64,000 bases of DNA from Fulvimarina sp040239565 (GTDB lineage: Bacteria; Pseudomonadota; Alphaproteobacteria; Rhizobiales; Rhizobiaceae): assembly GCF_040239565.1 (NCBI RefSeq), contig NZ_JBEHWS010000006.1:62001-126000 (forward strand). Reading direction: 5' to 3'. The translations under genes were made by a program, and so were the position numbers. Below the pieces are notes generated by a model. It did not search any database, was not told the origin of the DNA, and saw only the letters and a list, made by a program, of their open reading frames with translations. This document shows, one piece after another, positions 8,056 through 16,337 of the stretch; the first letter of the stretch is position 1; the number at the start of each line of letters is the position of its first letter.

Positions 8056-9027
8056 TCAGGAACCATCGGCTTCCTCCTCCAGGTAAACGCCGATGATCTC
8101 GTTGAAATCCGACTCCGCCACGAAACCGAGATCGCTGGCGCGCTTCGCCTCGAAGCGGGTCGCCCAACCTGCGACGATGCCCTCGATCGTCGCGTCCGGC
8201 TCGCGTTTGATCCGCGCGACCGCCTCCGGCCCGACCATCCGCTCCAGCGCCTCGATCTCCTCGCCGACGGTCGCCGAGAGTCCCGGCATGGTCAGGTTCC
8301 GGCGCGGGCCGACCGTGTCGAGATCGATCGTCGCGGCATGGACGAAGAAGCCGACCGCCGCGCGCGGGCTCGCGAACCAGTGGCGCACGCTCTCATCGAC
8401 AGGAAGCACTGCCTCCTGGCCGTTGATCGGCTCGCGCAAGATGTTCGAGAAGAAGCTGGACGCCGCCTTGTTCGGCTTGCCCGGCCGGATACAGATCGTC
8501 GGCAGGCGGATGCCGATGCCCTCGAAGAAGCCCTTGCGGGAATAATCCGCGAGAAGCAGCTCTGAGATCGCCTTCTGGGTGCCGTAGCTCGTCAACGGCG
8601 TCAGGTGGAAGGCGTCGGGTATTTCGTCGGGGAACGGCGCACCGAAGACCGCGATCGAGGAGGCGAAGACGACGCGCGGGGTGTATCCATCCGTCTCATG
8701 CGCAGCCCGGATCGCTTCGAACAGCGCCCGCGTCCCGTCGAGATTGATCGCATAGCCCTTCTCGAAATCGGCCTCCGCCTCACCCGAGACGATCGCCGCG
8801 AGATGGAAGATCACATCCGGCCGCTGCGAAACCAGCTTTTCCGCCGTCCTCGCCGCCGAAAGATCGGCGGTCTCGCTCGTCACCATATCGCCAGGCGTTT
8901 CCGGCGCGACGACATCCACCAGATGCAGCGCTGTGATCGGCTTGCCGCCAAGCGCGCCTTCCGAAACCAGATGCTCCGCCAATTTTCGGCCGATCATGCC
9001 GGCAGCGCCAATAATCAGAACCTTCAC
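8056..9027 (-). CDS. denD: NAD-dependent epimerase/dehydratase family protein, DenD-like (D-erythronate dehydrogenase)
   Basis: The 323-residue protein is a short-chain dehydrogenase/epimerase of the extended type. The NAD-binding GAAGMIG is at residues 7-13, Ser123/Ser124 precede the active site, and Tyr148 and Lys152 (SYGTQK) form the catalytic YxxxK. Overall pattern and length match DenD, which oxidises D-erythronate to 2-keto-D-erythronate as the first step of a four-carbon sugar-acid pathway. The kinase, isomerase and aldolase-like partners (OtnK, OtnI, OtnC) are not in this window, so the substrate could be another aldonate or polyol acid. It lies between the GntR gene and the ABC importer, all on the minus strand. 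Confidence 0.75.
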   Translation of the reverse strand: MKVLIIGAAGMIGRKLAEHLVSEGALGGKPITALHLVDVVAPETPGDMVTSETADLSAARTAEKLVSQRPDVIFHLAAIVSGEAEADFEKGYAINLDGTRALFEAIRAAHETDGYTPRVVFASSIAVFGAPFPDEIPDAFHLTPLTSYGTQKAISELLLADYSRKGFFEGIGIRLPTICIRPGKPNKAASSFFSNILREPINGQEAVLPVDESVRHWFASPRAAVGFFVHAATIDLDTVGPRRNLTMPGLSATVGEEIEALERMVGPEAVARIKREPDATIEGIVAGWATRFEAKRASDLGFVAESDFNEIIGVYLEEEADGS

Positions 9028-9057
9028 GGGACCTCCCTCCCCTTCTTGCTCGCCGCC

Positions 9058-9855
9058 TCAAGCCGATAGCCGGGGCGGTACGCCTTCCTCCGATGCTTGA
9101 TCGCTTGAGCCTTCCTCCCCCACATCCGCGATGACGGTCTTCGTCGTGCGGTAGATGCGGTCGAGATGGATGTCGAAGGCACTCACAACGGCCTCCCGGT
9201 CGTGTCGCTTCAGCGCTTCGACGATGGCGCGATGGTCGTCATAACTCTTTTCGATTGCGCCCGATTTCGACATCGCGAGCCGGCGATAGCTCATCATGTA
9301 GCCGTAGAGATCGGAGACGAAGTCGCCGAGCACACGGTTCGAACAGGACCGGTAGATCGCGAGATGAAACTCCCGGTCGATGATGAGAAAGCGCATCGGA
9401 TCGGCGATCGCCTTGACCTGCGCTTTCAGCGACTGCTCAAGAAAACCGATCGCCTCCGCGTCGATCTCCTGGGATGCGATTCCCACCACCTCGCGCTCAA
9501 CGAGGAGGCGGGAGGTATGAATATGGTCGATCCCGTATTCGTTGATCGCTTGGGTCTGACGAAGACCCGTGAACTCAGTCTCCACATCGGCAGAGACGAC
9601 CTTCGTCCCGGCCCCGTGCACGACTTCGAGCAGCCCTTTGGCTGCCAGAATCTGGATCCCGCCGCGAATCGTCTCGCGGCTGACCTGAAGCGCGCCCGCC
9701 AGATCACGCTCACTCGGAAGGCCGTCGCCCACCTGCAGGATGCCGGAGGCGATCATCGCTCCGATCTTCGCGGCGACAGCATGGCGCACGCTCTGGCGGA
9801 CGATAGCCTGCTGCAGCTCCGGCGCATTGTTCAAAACGAAGCTCGAACGCGACAT
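9058..9855 (-). CDS. GntR-family transcriptional regulator (FadR/FCD subfamily)
   Basis: The 265-residue protein has an N-terminal winged helix-turn-helix (about residues 25-90) containing LPSERDLAGALQVSRETIR. A C-terminal all-helical FCD domain follows (about 115-235), with the scattered Asp and His residues that usually hold a metal and the effector. Regulators of this kind typically repress sugar-acid uptake and catabolism and release DNA on binding the substrate or a breakdown product. The gene lies 30 nt upstream of the DenD-like gene and is probably co-transcribed with it. I chose the ATG at 9855, with GAGG about 10 nt upstream; the TTG at 9864 is an alternative. Confidence 0.88.
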   Translation of the reverse strand: MSRSSFVLNNAPELQQAIVRQSVRHAVAAKIGAMIASGILQVGDGLPSERDLAGALQVSRETIRGGIQILAAKGLLEVVHGAGTKVVSADVETEFTGLRQTQAINEYGIDHIHTSRLLVEREVVGIASQEIDAEAIGFLEQSLKAQVKAIADPMRFLIIDREFHLAIYRSCSNRVLGDFVSDLYGYMMSYRRLAMSKSGAIEKSYDDHRAIVEALKRHDREAVVSAFDIHLDRIYRTTKTVIADVGEEGSSDQASEEGVPPRLSA

Positions 9856-9866
9856 CTCGAGCAAAC

Positions 9867-9937
9867 CTCAATTGAGCAATTGGTTCATCCACTAGACCAG
9901 TTACGGGAAGATTGCTCGAGCGATCAATCGATGTCAA
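9867..9937 (-). promoter_or_regulatory. Promoter and palindrome region of the GntR gene
   Basis: On the minus strand TTGACA (9932-9937) is followed after 17 nt by CAATCT (9909-9914), a weak but correctly spaced -10. Between this and the start codon lies CTCAATTGAG (9867-9876), a perfect 10-bp palindrome. Beside it TTGGT and ACCAG face each other across 11 nt (9880-9900). This could be an autoregulatory site; the half-sites do not match those at 7943-7970. Confidence 0.35.
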
Positions 9938-9991
9938 GCAAAGCTGCGAATAGCCAAGCTAGATCGGATAAAGTCATCTGGGCGATGCCAG

Positions 9992-10247
9992 GGCCAGATT
10001 CTCGACAATGAGACGATCGCGGATAAGGCGAGGAAATACGATGTGAGCGTGCCGCAGCTCTGCATCCGCTATTGCCTGGAACTCGGCCTTCTGCCGCTGC
10101 CGAAGACGGCCACGGACCATCCTGCGCACCTATGCCGCCATCGGCTTCACGATCTTCGAGGCGGACATGGAAGCCCAGATGACCATCGACCGGATCGGGC
10201 GTTACGGCGAGGTGAGCGTCTTCCCGGTCTAAAGCGGCAAGAACTGA
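9992..10247 (+). pseudogene. Remnant of an aldo/keto reductase gene (C-terminal part, frameshifted)
   Basis: In one frame from 9992 the translation runs GQILDNETIADKARKYD, then VSVPQLCIRYCLELGLLPLPKT, the conserved strand-helix near the C-terminus of aldo/keto reductases that holds the cofactor-binding PKT. Near 10115 the homology moves to another frame and continues EADMEAQMTIDRIGRYGEVS, then FPV, a stop at 10230, and SGKN with a second stop at 10245. That matches the usual C-terminal ending with the Tyr codon changed to a stop. The first two thirds of the gene are missing. It sits in the 522 bp between the GntR gene and the heme oxygenase gene. It is therefore a decayed, 5'-truncated gene. 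Confidence 0.75.
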
Positions 10248-10377
10248 GCCGGCGCGAACAGCTCCACGACCAGGCGGGAGGGGCCCATGGCACCTCCCGC
10301 CATCAGTGCGGGGCATCGCCTTCGATGAGCTGCCGCTCTTCAGCCACATCGTCTGGTGGGAGTCCGGCGCACTGACT

Positions 10378-10695
10378 TCACGCGGAGATATGCTGCAGGA
10401 CTTCGAAGCCTTCGAAGTCAGGATGCCCCAGATAGAACGTTTTCGAACCTCCTCCTGCGCGCGCGTGAGATGCCCGAAAAGCGTCTGAACGGGTCCAGGC
10501 TTCGAAAGCGGTGCGATCCTGCCAGACGGTGTGGCTGACATAGAGGTGGTAGTCGCCGTGGTCGGCCCCCTTGAGCATATGGAATTCAACGAAACCGGGC
10601 ACGTCCTTGAGAAACGACTCGCGTGTCTCCCAGACCGTCTCGAAATCCTTGAGGTGTTCGCTGGCAACCTTGAAGCGATTCATGGCGATGAACAT
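10378..10695 (-). CDS. IsdG/HmuQ-type heme-degrading monooxygenase
   Basis: The 105-residue protein is a single antibiotic-biosynthesis-monooxygenase (ABM) domain beginning MFIAMNRFKV. The three residues known to be needed for heme breakdown in IsdG-type oxygenases are present at the same numbering: Asn6, Trp67 and His77. It should open the heme ring in the cytoplasm and release iron. The gene follows the TonB-dependent heme receptor by 135 nt on the same strand, and the hmu transport genes lie just beyond, so the context agrees. In rhizobia the comparable genes are called hmuQ or hmuD. The ATG used has GGAAA about 9 nt upstream. Confidence 0.88.
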   Translation of the reverse strand: MFIAMNRFKVASEHLKDFETVWETRESFLKDVPGFVEFHMLKGADHGDYHLYVSHTVWQDRTAFEAWTRSDAFRASHARAGGGSKTFYLGHPDFEGFEVLQHISA

Positions 10696-10830
10696 GTCGG
10701 TGGTTTCCTTCTGGCGTTCGTGTCGGATGAGGAACTCGGCAGCCGAATTGGGCCGCGGGAACGCAGCGAGGCCAACCGGAGCCGCTTTGAAAGCGAGCTC
10801 CGGCTGAACTGATGAAAAGCGTTGCTGGGA

Positions 10831-13053
10831 TCAGAACTGGTAGGACAAGGACGCTCTGAAGCTACGTCCTGGCTCGGAGTAGAACTCTTGCGGTTGGGCC
10901 GCATTGTCCGGAATGTCGAGCGCGTCGTAATAGGTCTCGTCGAACACGTTGTAGAGTCCGGCCTGCAGCTTTACGCCTTCGACGGCGGTCGGTTTCCAAA
11001 AGGCCGTCAGGTCGAGGACGGCGTAGTCCGGCGTCTTGTTGATATCCGCTTCGACCTCGTCGCGGGCCGCGGCAACGGTTAGGAAAGCGTCGCCGCCCCA
11101 AACTCCGTTGTCATAGCCGAAATTGAGGATGCCCTTCGCGGCCGGGACCGTGTTGAGATGGTCCCCCGTGTCCTTGTCGCGGCCCACCGTGGCCGCAAGG
11201 GTCAATCCGCTGTGCCAGACCTCAGTCATCTGCCAGTGGGCCGCGGCCTCGACCCCATAGATCTCCACATCGCGGCGATTGAAGTTGCGGGTAATACCGA
11301 ACGGATACTCCCCGCGCGACAGGCCAAGCTCGTACGGATCGACCGTTTCGGTATCGATGAAGTTCTCATAACGGTTGTAGAAGCCCGAAACGCTCCAGTC
11401 GAAATCCTGATAACGCGCCCGAAGTCCGGCTTCGAAACCGTTGCTGGTTTCCGGTTCCAGATCCGGGTTCCCGATGCTGAGATAGGTGCCGGGACCACCG
11501 TAGCTCAGATAGAGTTCGCTCGCCGTCGGCGCTCTGAACCCTTGAGCCCACTGCCCGTAGATCGTGGTGTTCGGCGTAATGTCGAATTCCGCGCGAAGCT
11601 TGGGCGATACGGCGCTGTCGCTCGATGAATCCGGCAGGCCGTCATAAGTGACATTGTTCCGATAGGCCGCAGTTTCCTTCGGGTTCTGCTCGTAATAATC
11701 GAGCCTCACACCCGGCGTCACACGAAAGCGATCGGTGAGGGAGATTTCGTCCTCCACGAACAGGCCGGTCGTCACGCCGTGAACGTCCGGCATATCGGCC
11801 TGGTTGGTGTGGAGGAAGTTGCACGAATAGAAATACCAGAAGGCGTAAGGTCCCGGCGGGCAGCTATCCTCGCCGCTGGACATTTGGCCGGTGCGGTTAC
11901 CGTAGACGTCGCCGCCGATACTGATCTTGTGATCGAGACCGGCGACGGACACATGCTTCATGACCGCGCCGTTGATCCCGAACGTCGTGTCCTCGATCTC
12001 GCTCAGACGCGAATAGGCACCTGCCGGTTGAGAGACCCGATCGCCGAAGAAATCATCCGAGAGTTCCTGACGCTGCCAAAAGACGACGGCATGGGCGGCG
12101 TCGAGCCAGGCGCCGGCGCCGACCCCGAGTTCGTATTCGGCGGAAATCCGTTCGCGCTTCTCGACCTGGCTTCGCGACGTAGAGCCTGGATCATAGGTCG
12201 CCTGTGATGCCGTTCTGTCGTCGATGTCCTCGTCCCGGTCGTAGATCTCTCCGGTCAACCCGATGACCTGATCGACGCCCAGATGCTGGCGCAGCTTCAC
12301 CAGAACATTGCGCTGTTCGTAGTCCAGGGGATTGGGCTTCGTACGCGTTTCGCCGAAGCCTCCGACCTCGCCTTGATTCTCGCGTTCTTCGCCGCGGCGG
12401 TAGCCGCCCTGAAGGAACATGTACGTATCGCCGAGGCGGGCGGCGAGTGCCTGGTCGACGCCCCAGCTCTGGTCCTCGCTGTCGAAGGTCGCTCGCGAGA
12501 GCCCACCGAAGACCTGGTCTCCTTCCAGAAGGTCCTCCGGGTTCAGCGTGCGGACGGCGACGACGCCACCGAGCGATCCTGCGCCGAACACACTGGAATC
12601 ACTGCCTTTGACAATGTCGAGAGCGCTCAAGGTATTGGTATCGAACGTGGCGCTGCCGCCGGTGACGCCTCGCGCGCCGTCATCGAGCCAGGGCAGGCGA
12701 ATGCCATCGATCGTGGTCAGCACCCGGCTGTCACCGAGCCCGCGAACGTTGAAACCGCCGCTTGTATTGCTGAAACCGACCGACGGATCGATCCGGGCGA
12801 TGTCGTCCGCGTCGAAGATCTGAGCGTCATCGAGGTCGGTGCGGGTGACGCGCTGCGTCAGGATGCTGGCCGCACGCGAGGCCGGTTCGTCAGCACCCGA
12901 AGCGCCTTCCCCATCGCCCACGACGACCACGGTGTCGAGAAAAATCGAGACATCGCCGTTTGCAGACTGCTGCGCCGCCGCAGGCCAGCCGAGTGCAATC
13001 GTCAGCGCGCAACCGGATGCGGTCGCTGCAAGTCCATGTTTGAATAGTGCCAC
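10831..13053 (-). CDS. TonB-dependent heme/hemoglobin outer-membrane receptor
   Basis: The 740-residue protein has a signal peptide ending near AAAQQ, a plug domain (about 70-180) and a beta-barrel ending in the aromatic SLSYQF typical of outer-membrane proteins. The FRAP motif (near residue 505) followed by NPDL (near 528) is the signature of HmuR/HemR-type heme receptors. It imports heme across the outer membrane using TonB-ExbBD energy. Translation likely starts at GTG (13053) with AAGGGG six nt upstream. It is divergent from hemP-hmuTUV, and the shared intergenic region carries RirA-type and Irr-type iron boxes. A receptor for another iron chelate is less likely given the neighbours. Confidence 0.9.
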   Translation of the reverse strand: MALFKHGLAATASGCALTIALGWPAAAQQSANGDVSIFLDTVVVVGDGEGASGADEPASRAASILTQRVTRTDLDDAQIFDADDIARIDPSVGFSNTSGGFNVRGLGDSRVLTTIDGIRLPWLDDGARGVTGGSATFDTNTLSALDIVKGSDSSVFGAGSLGGVVAVRTLNPEDLLEGDQVFGGLSRATFDSEDQSWGVDQALAARLGDTYMFLQGGYRRGEERENQGEVGGFGETRTKPNPLDYEQRNVLVKLRQHLGVDQVIGLTGEIYDRDEDIDDRTASQATYDPGSTSRSQVEKRERISAEYELGVGAGAWLDAAHAVVFWQRQELSDDFFGDRVSQPAGAYSRLSEIEDTTFGINGAVMKHVSVAGLDHKISIGGDVYGNRTGQMSSGEDSCPPGPYAFWYFYSCNFLHTNQADMPDVHGVTTGLFVEDEISLTDRFRVTPGVRLDYYEQNPKETAAYRNNVTYDGLPDSSSDSAVSPKLRAEFDITPNTTIYGQWAQGFRAPTASELYLSYGGPGTYLSIGNPDLEPETSNGFEAGLRARYQDFDWSVSGFYNRYENFIDTETVDPYELGLSRGEYPFGITRNFNRRDVEIYGVEAAAHWQMTEVWHSGLTLAATVGRDKDTGDHLNTVPAAKGILNFGYDNGVWGGDAFLTVAAARDEVEADINKTPDYAVLDLTAFWKPTAVEGVKLQAGLYNVFDETYYDALDIPDNAAQPQEFYSEPGRSFRASLSYQF

Positions 13054-13187
13054 TTCAATCCCCTTCAGATCAGATGATGGGACCTGGCTGGCTCATGCTC
13101 GATCGAGATTTGGCTTGCTAACGTCCGCAGCGGAGCGAGACGACCCCCCTCGTCTTTGACCCTGCCCATTGACGCCGATAAATAACA

Positions 13188-13202
13188 TGATAATCGAAAT
13201 CA
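13188..13202. promoter_or_regulatory. RirA-type iron-responsive operator (IRO box)
   Basis: TGATAATCGAAATCA fits the published rhizobial IRO box consensus TGA-N9-TCA, which RirA binds when iron is sufficient. It lies between the divergent heme receptor gene and hemP, 135 nt from the receptor start, where it could repress both directions. The match is exact, but the consensus is short. Confidence 0.6.
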
Positions 13203-13232
13203 AGTTTTATCTTGTTGAAAACGCTTGTAAAA

Positions 13233-13245
13233 TAGAAAGGTTCTA
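13233..13245. promoter_or_regulatory. Irr-type iron control element (ICE) upstream of hemP
   Basis: TAGAAAGGTTCTA is a perfect 5-3-5 inverted repeat matching the core of the rhizobial Irr/ICE element (TAGAA-N3-TTCTA). It lies just upstream of hemP. The same motif occurs three times before the imelysin operon at 24929, which supports a shared iron regulator. Confidence 0.65.
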
Positions 13246-13247
13246 AT

Positions 13248-13436
13248 TTGGAGGAAGGTCGTGATGCGACGAATGTCGGTCGCGTTGGTCGCGCCGATGT
13301 ATCGATGGCGCGGGACAAGACGGTTCTCTCTACCGAAGACCTTTTCGTCACCGGCAGAGAGGTCGAAATTCACCACCAGAACTTTGTCTACCGGTTGCGC
13401 CTCACCCGGACCGGCAAACTCATCCTGACAAAATGA
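13248..13436 (+). CDS. hemP: Hemin uptake protein HemP
   Basis: The C-terminal 43 residues are clear HemP: a LSTEDLF segment, EVEIHHQNFVYRLRLTRTG and the terminal KLILTK. HemP/HmuP proteins are small and help heme utilisation; HmuP acts as a co-activator of heme receptor genes in some rhizobia. The start is uncertain. TTG at 13248 gives 62 residues, and the ATG at 13305 gives 43 residues but has no ribosome-binding site. The strong GGAGGAAGG (13250-13258) precedes GTGATG at 13261, which is out of frame with HemP. The stop overlaps the hmuT start (ATGA). Confidence 0.8.
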   Translation: MEEGRDATNVGRVGRADVSMARDKTVLSTEDLFVTGREVEIHHQNFVYRLRLTRTGKLILTK

Positions 13437-14350
13437 AACCGAGACTCGTGCCCAATATCTCTCAGCTTGAAATCTCCAGACGCCGTGTGTTCCCGCTGCT
13501 GGGTGCCGCCATGGCCGGCCTTCTTTTCGTCTCTCCGTCCAAGGCCGAGGATGCCGAACAACCTGAACGAATCGTCGCGATCGGCGGTGCGGTGACGGAA
13601 ACGCTCTACGCTCTCGGAGCAGAAGACAGGATCGTCGGCGTGGATACCACGGCCGTTTATCCTAGCGAGGCTCGGGACAAGCCTAACGTCGGTTATATGC
13701 GGCAGTTGTCGGCGGAAGGCGTCCTCGCCCTGTCGCCGGACCTGATCTTGATGGAAGAAGGGGCCGGCCCACCGCCCGCGATCGAACTCCTCAAAGCCTC
13801 CGGTCTCTCTCTGACGACCGTGCCGGGCGGGCATGGCAGGGCCGAAATCGGCCAGAAGATCAGAACAATCGCAGGAGCGGTTGGCCAGAAAGAGAAGGGC
13901 GATGCTCTCGCAACCGAGATTGAGAGCAATCTTGCGCGCCTCGACACGCAGCTGGAATCGGTCGAGACTCCCAGGAAGGTCCTCTTCATTCTCTCCATGG
14001 TCGACGGTCGACCGATGGCGGCGGGAACCGACACCGCGGCTGACGAGATGATAGGCCTTGCCGGTGGTACGAATGTGTTTGGAGAAATCTCGGGTTACAA
14101 GACTTTGTCTTCCGAAGCAGCGACCGAACTCGCGCCCGACGTGATTGTAATGGTCACCGGAGCCGGGCCCGACCACGGAGCTGCCGATCCGTTCTCCATT
14201 CCGGCATTGAAGGCGACCCCTGCCGGACAGACGAATTCGCTGATCCGCATGGATGCTGCCTATCTTCTCGGATTTGGCCCGCGAACCGCAGATGCTGCTC
14301 GCGATCTGTCGACGAGGCTCTATCCTGATCACATGCCATCCCCCGAATGA
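13433..14350 (+). CDS. hmuT: Heme ABC transporter periplasmic binding protein HmuT
   Basis: The 305-residue protein belongs to the cobalamin/heme binding-protein family. A Tat-like signal with SRRRVFPLL leads into a hydrophobic stretch ending at PSKA. The mature part starts with the ERIVAIGGAVTETLYALGA strand typical of HmuT and has the tyrosine-containing VGYMRQLSAEG segment expected to coordinate heme. It captures heme delivered by the outer-membrane receptor and passes it to HmuUV. Its start overlaps the hemP stop by four bases, and its end overlaps hmuU by four bases, so hemP-hmuT-hmuU are translationally coupled. Confidence 0.93.
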   Translation: MKPRLVPNISQLEISRRRVFPLLGAAMAGLLFVSPSKAEDAEQPERIVAIGGAVTETLYALGAEDRIVGVDTTAVYPSEARDKPNVGYMRQLSAEGVLALSPDLILMEEGAGPPPAIELLKASGLSLTTVPGGHGRAEIGQKIRTIAGAVGQKEKGDALATEIESNLARLDTQLESVETPRKVLFILSMVDGRPMAAGTDTAADEMIGLAGGTNVFGEISGYKTLSSEAATELAPDVIVMVTGAGPDHGAADPFSIPALKATPAGQTNSLIRMDAAYLLGFGPRTADAARDLSTRLYPDHMPSPE

Positions 14351-15432
14351 GTGCTGTAGCTCGCATCCCCCCGGTAGTTCCTGCCGCGGGAGACCGGTCG
14401 TTCGTGCAAGCGATCACGCTCGTTGGGCTGACCTTCGCCGTCCTCGTCTTCACTATCCTTGCCGTTGGCATCGGACCTTCGTCCCTCCCCCCGGAACGCG
14501 TCGTCGCGATCCTGTTTGCGGGGCCGAATGCGGAGAACTATCCTATCGGGGATATCGTGATCGTCTGGCAGATCCGGCTGCCGCGCGTGATCATGGCGAT
14601 TCTGGTCGGCGCGATGCTGGCCCTGGGCGGAGCCGTCATGCAGGGGCTCTTTCGCAATCCGCTGGCGGAGCCCGCAATTCTCGGCGTCTCGACCGGCGCG
14701 GCGCTCGGCGCGGTTTCCATGATCGTTCTGAGCAACGGTCTTCTGGCGCCGGTCGCAATGCTCCTCGGCACCTTTTCGCTTCCCGTCGCAGCCTTTGCCG
14801 GCGCGCTGACCGCCACATCGATCCTCTATATGATCGCCACCCGTGAGGGATCGACCTCCGTTGCCACGATGCTGCTCGCCGGCATCGCTCTTGCCGCCTT
14901 CGCTGCGGCGATCATGGGTTACCTCGTCTATCTCAGCGACGATGCGCAGTTGCGCGACATCACCTTCTGGAACCTCGGCGGGCTCGGTGGCGTGACCTGG
15001 CAGAAGGTGCTCGTCTGCGCTCCGTTGATGCTGATGGTAATTGCCGTCGCGCCGGTGCTGGCGCGGGGTCTAGACGCGCTTGTGCTGGGAGAGGCGGAAG
15101 CGTTTCACCTGGGTGTCAGGGTTCAAGGGCTGAAGCGTTCGGCCGTTGTCCTTGTGGCGGCGGCGACGGGCGTCGCCGTGGCCGTTTCCGGCGTCATCGG
15201 ATTCGTCGGTATCGTGGTCCCCCATGTCCTGCGTCTCGCAGTGGGTGCCGACCATCGCTTTCTCTTGCCCGCTTCGTGTCTGGGCGGTGCGCTTCTGCTG
15301 CTCGTTGCAGATATTGGCGCACGGCTTCTGGTCGCCCCGGCGGAACTGCCGGTCGGTATCATAACCGCGGCGATCGGCGCTCCGTTCTTCCTTTGGTTGC
15401 TGATGCGCCGACGCGCCCTGATGGGACATTAG
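14347..15432 (+). CDS. hmuU: Heme ABC transporter permease HmuU
   Basis: The 361-residue protein is a FecCD/BtuC-family permease with about ten hydrophobic segments. Conserved stretches include ILGVSTGAALGA near residue 115, FWNLGGLGGVTW in the middle and VSGVIGFVGIVVPHVLRL near residue 280. It forms the inner-membrane heme channel as a dimer. Start and stop choices are fixed by the ATGA overlap with hmuT and the close spacing to hmuV (3 nt). Confidence 0.94.
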   Translation: MSAVARIPPVVPAAGDRSFVQAITLVGLTFAVLVFTILAVGIGPSSLPPERVVAILFAGPNAENYPIGDIVIVWQIRLPRVIMAILVGAMLALGGAVMQGLFRNPLAEPAILGVSTGAALGAVSMIVLSNGLLAPVAMLLGTFSLPVAAFAGALTATSILYMIATREGSTSVATMLLAGIALAAFAAAIMGYLVYLSDDAQLRDITFWNLGGLGGVTWQKVLVCAPLMLMVIAVAPVLARGLDALVLGEAEAFHLGVRVQGLKRSAVVLVAAATGVAVAVSGVIGFVGIVVPHVLRLAVGADHRFLLPASCLGGALLLLVADIGARLLVAPAELPVGIITAAIGAPFFLWLLMRRRALMGH

Positions 15433-15435
15433 ACC

Positions 15436-16245
15436 TTGGTTCTCGATATCGAGAATGTGAGCGTTCGCGCCGGCGGAGCGACGATTCTCGGTCCGCTCAC
15501 GACGCAATTCGCGTCAGGAACGATGGTTTCACTCGTCGGTCCGAACGGGGCCGGGAAATCGACGCTCGTAAAGGCGATCAGCGGGGAGCGTGATCTCCAG
15601 TCGGGCATCATCAGGCTACATGGCGAGGATGTTCGGACTGTTGCGCCGCACGAACTCGCGCGACGGCGGGCCGTGCTGCCCCAGGCAAGCGCTATCTCCT
15701 TCCCCTTTACCGTGTTTGAAATCATCGGCCTTGGCTTGCGCCAGAGGCGCGGGATCGCGGCCGCCGAAAGGCAGATTCACATATCGAATGCCCTTGATGC
15801 GGTCGATCTTGAAGGGTTCGGAGGGCGCCTTTACCAGCAGCTTTCCGGCGGTGAGCAGCAAAGGGTTCAGCTCGCGCGCATTCTCTGCCAGATCGGCGAT
15901 CCCCTGGATGACGGGCCGGCGAAGCTCCTGATCCTCGATGAGCCGACGTCCAGCCTCGACGTGCGCCACCAGCTCGACGTCCTGTCGATTGCCCGAAGTT
16001 TCGCCGATCGGGGCGGACTGGTGATCGCCGTCCTTCATGACCTTAATCTCGCCGCGACCTTTTCCGACCGGATGCTCCTGATGCGTTCGGGCATGATCGT
16101 CGAGGACGACAGCCCTGCCGCACTCCTGCAATCCCACACGATCGACGAGGTCTTCGGCATCGCCATGGCGCGGGTCGACCGGGGCGAAGGTCATCTTCCG
16201 GTTCTGGTGCCTGAAGCGGCCCGGTCACAAACCCTTACCGCTTGA
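15436..16245 (+). CDS. hmuV: Heme ABC transporter ATP-binding protein HmuV
   Basis: The 269-residue ATPase has Walker A GPNGAGKST at residues 35-43, signature LSGGEQQRVQLAR, Walker B LLILDEPTSSLD and the switch histidine in VLHDLNLAATF. The order and the neighbours identify HmuV, the motor of heme import. The start is a TTG at 15436, only 3 nt after the hmuU stop. No ATG in frame would preserve the VLDIENVSVRAGG N-terminus, so expression may depend on coupling to hmuU. Confidence 0.93.
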   Translation: MVLDIENVSVRAGGATILGPLTTQFASGTMVSLVGPNGAGKSTLVKAISGERDLQSGIIRLHGEDVRTVAPHELARRRAVLPQASAISFPFTVFEIIGLGLRQRRGIAAAERQIHISNALDAVDLEGFGGRLYQQLSGGEQQRVQLARILCQIGDPLDDGPAKLLILDEPTSSLDVRHQLDVLSIARSFADRGGLVIAVLHDLNLAATFSDRMLLMRSGMIVEDDSPAALLQSHTIDEVFGIAMARVDRGEGHLPVLVPEAARSQTLTA

Positions 16246-16337
16246 AGCTTCAGTGGCCGTGCTCGCTGATGTTCGCCCGCCCATAAGATTGGGCCGATGC
16301 CTTGATCTTGAACACGTTCGGTAACACGCGCGATGAA

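Noticed and set aside
9924..10667. 247-codon minus-strand open frame overlapping the heme oxygenase gene
   Set aside because: It is an out-of-frame reading of the IsdG-type gene (which has Asn6/Trp67/His77) and of the aldo/keto reductase remnant.
13264..13430. Alternative small protein in the frame of the strong ribosome-binding site before hemP
   Set aside because: The translation is basic and Ser/Thr-rich without a family pattern, whereas the other frame ends in the conserved HemP signature. I keep only the start-site conflict as a finding.
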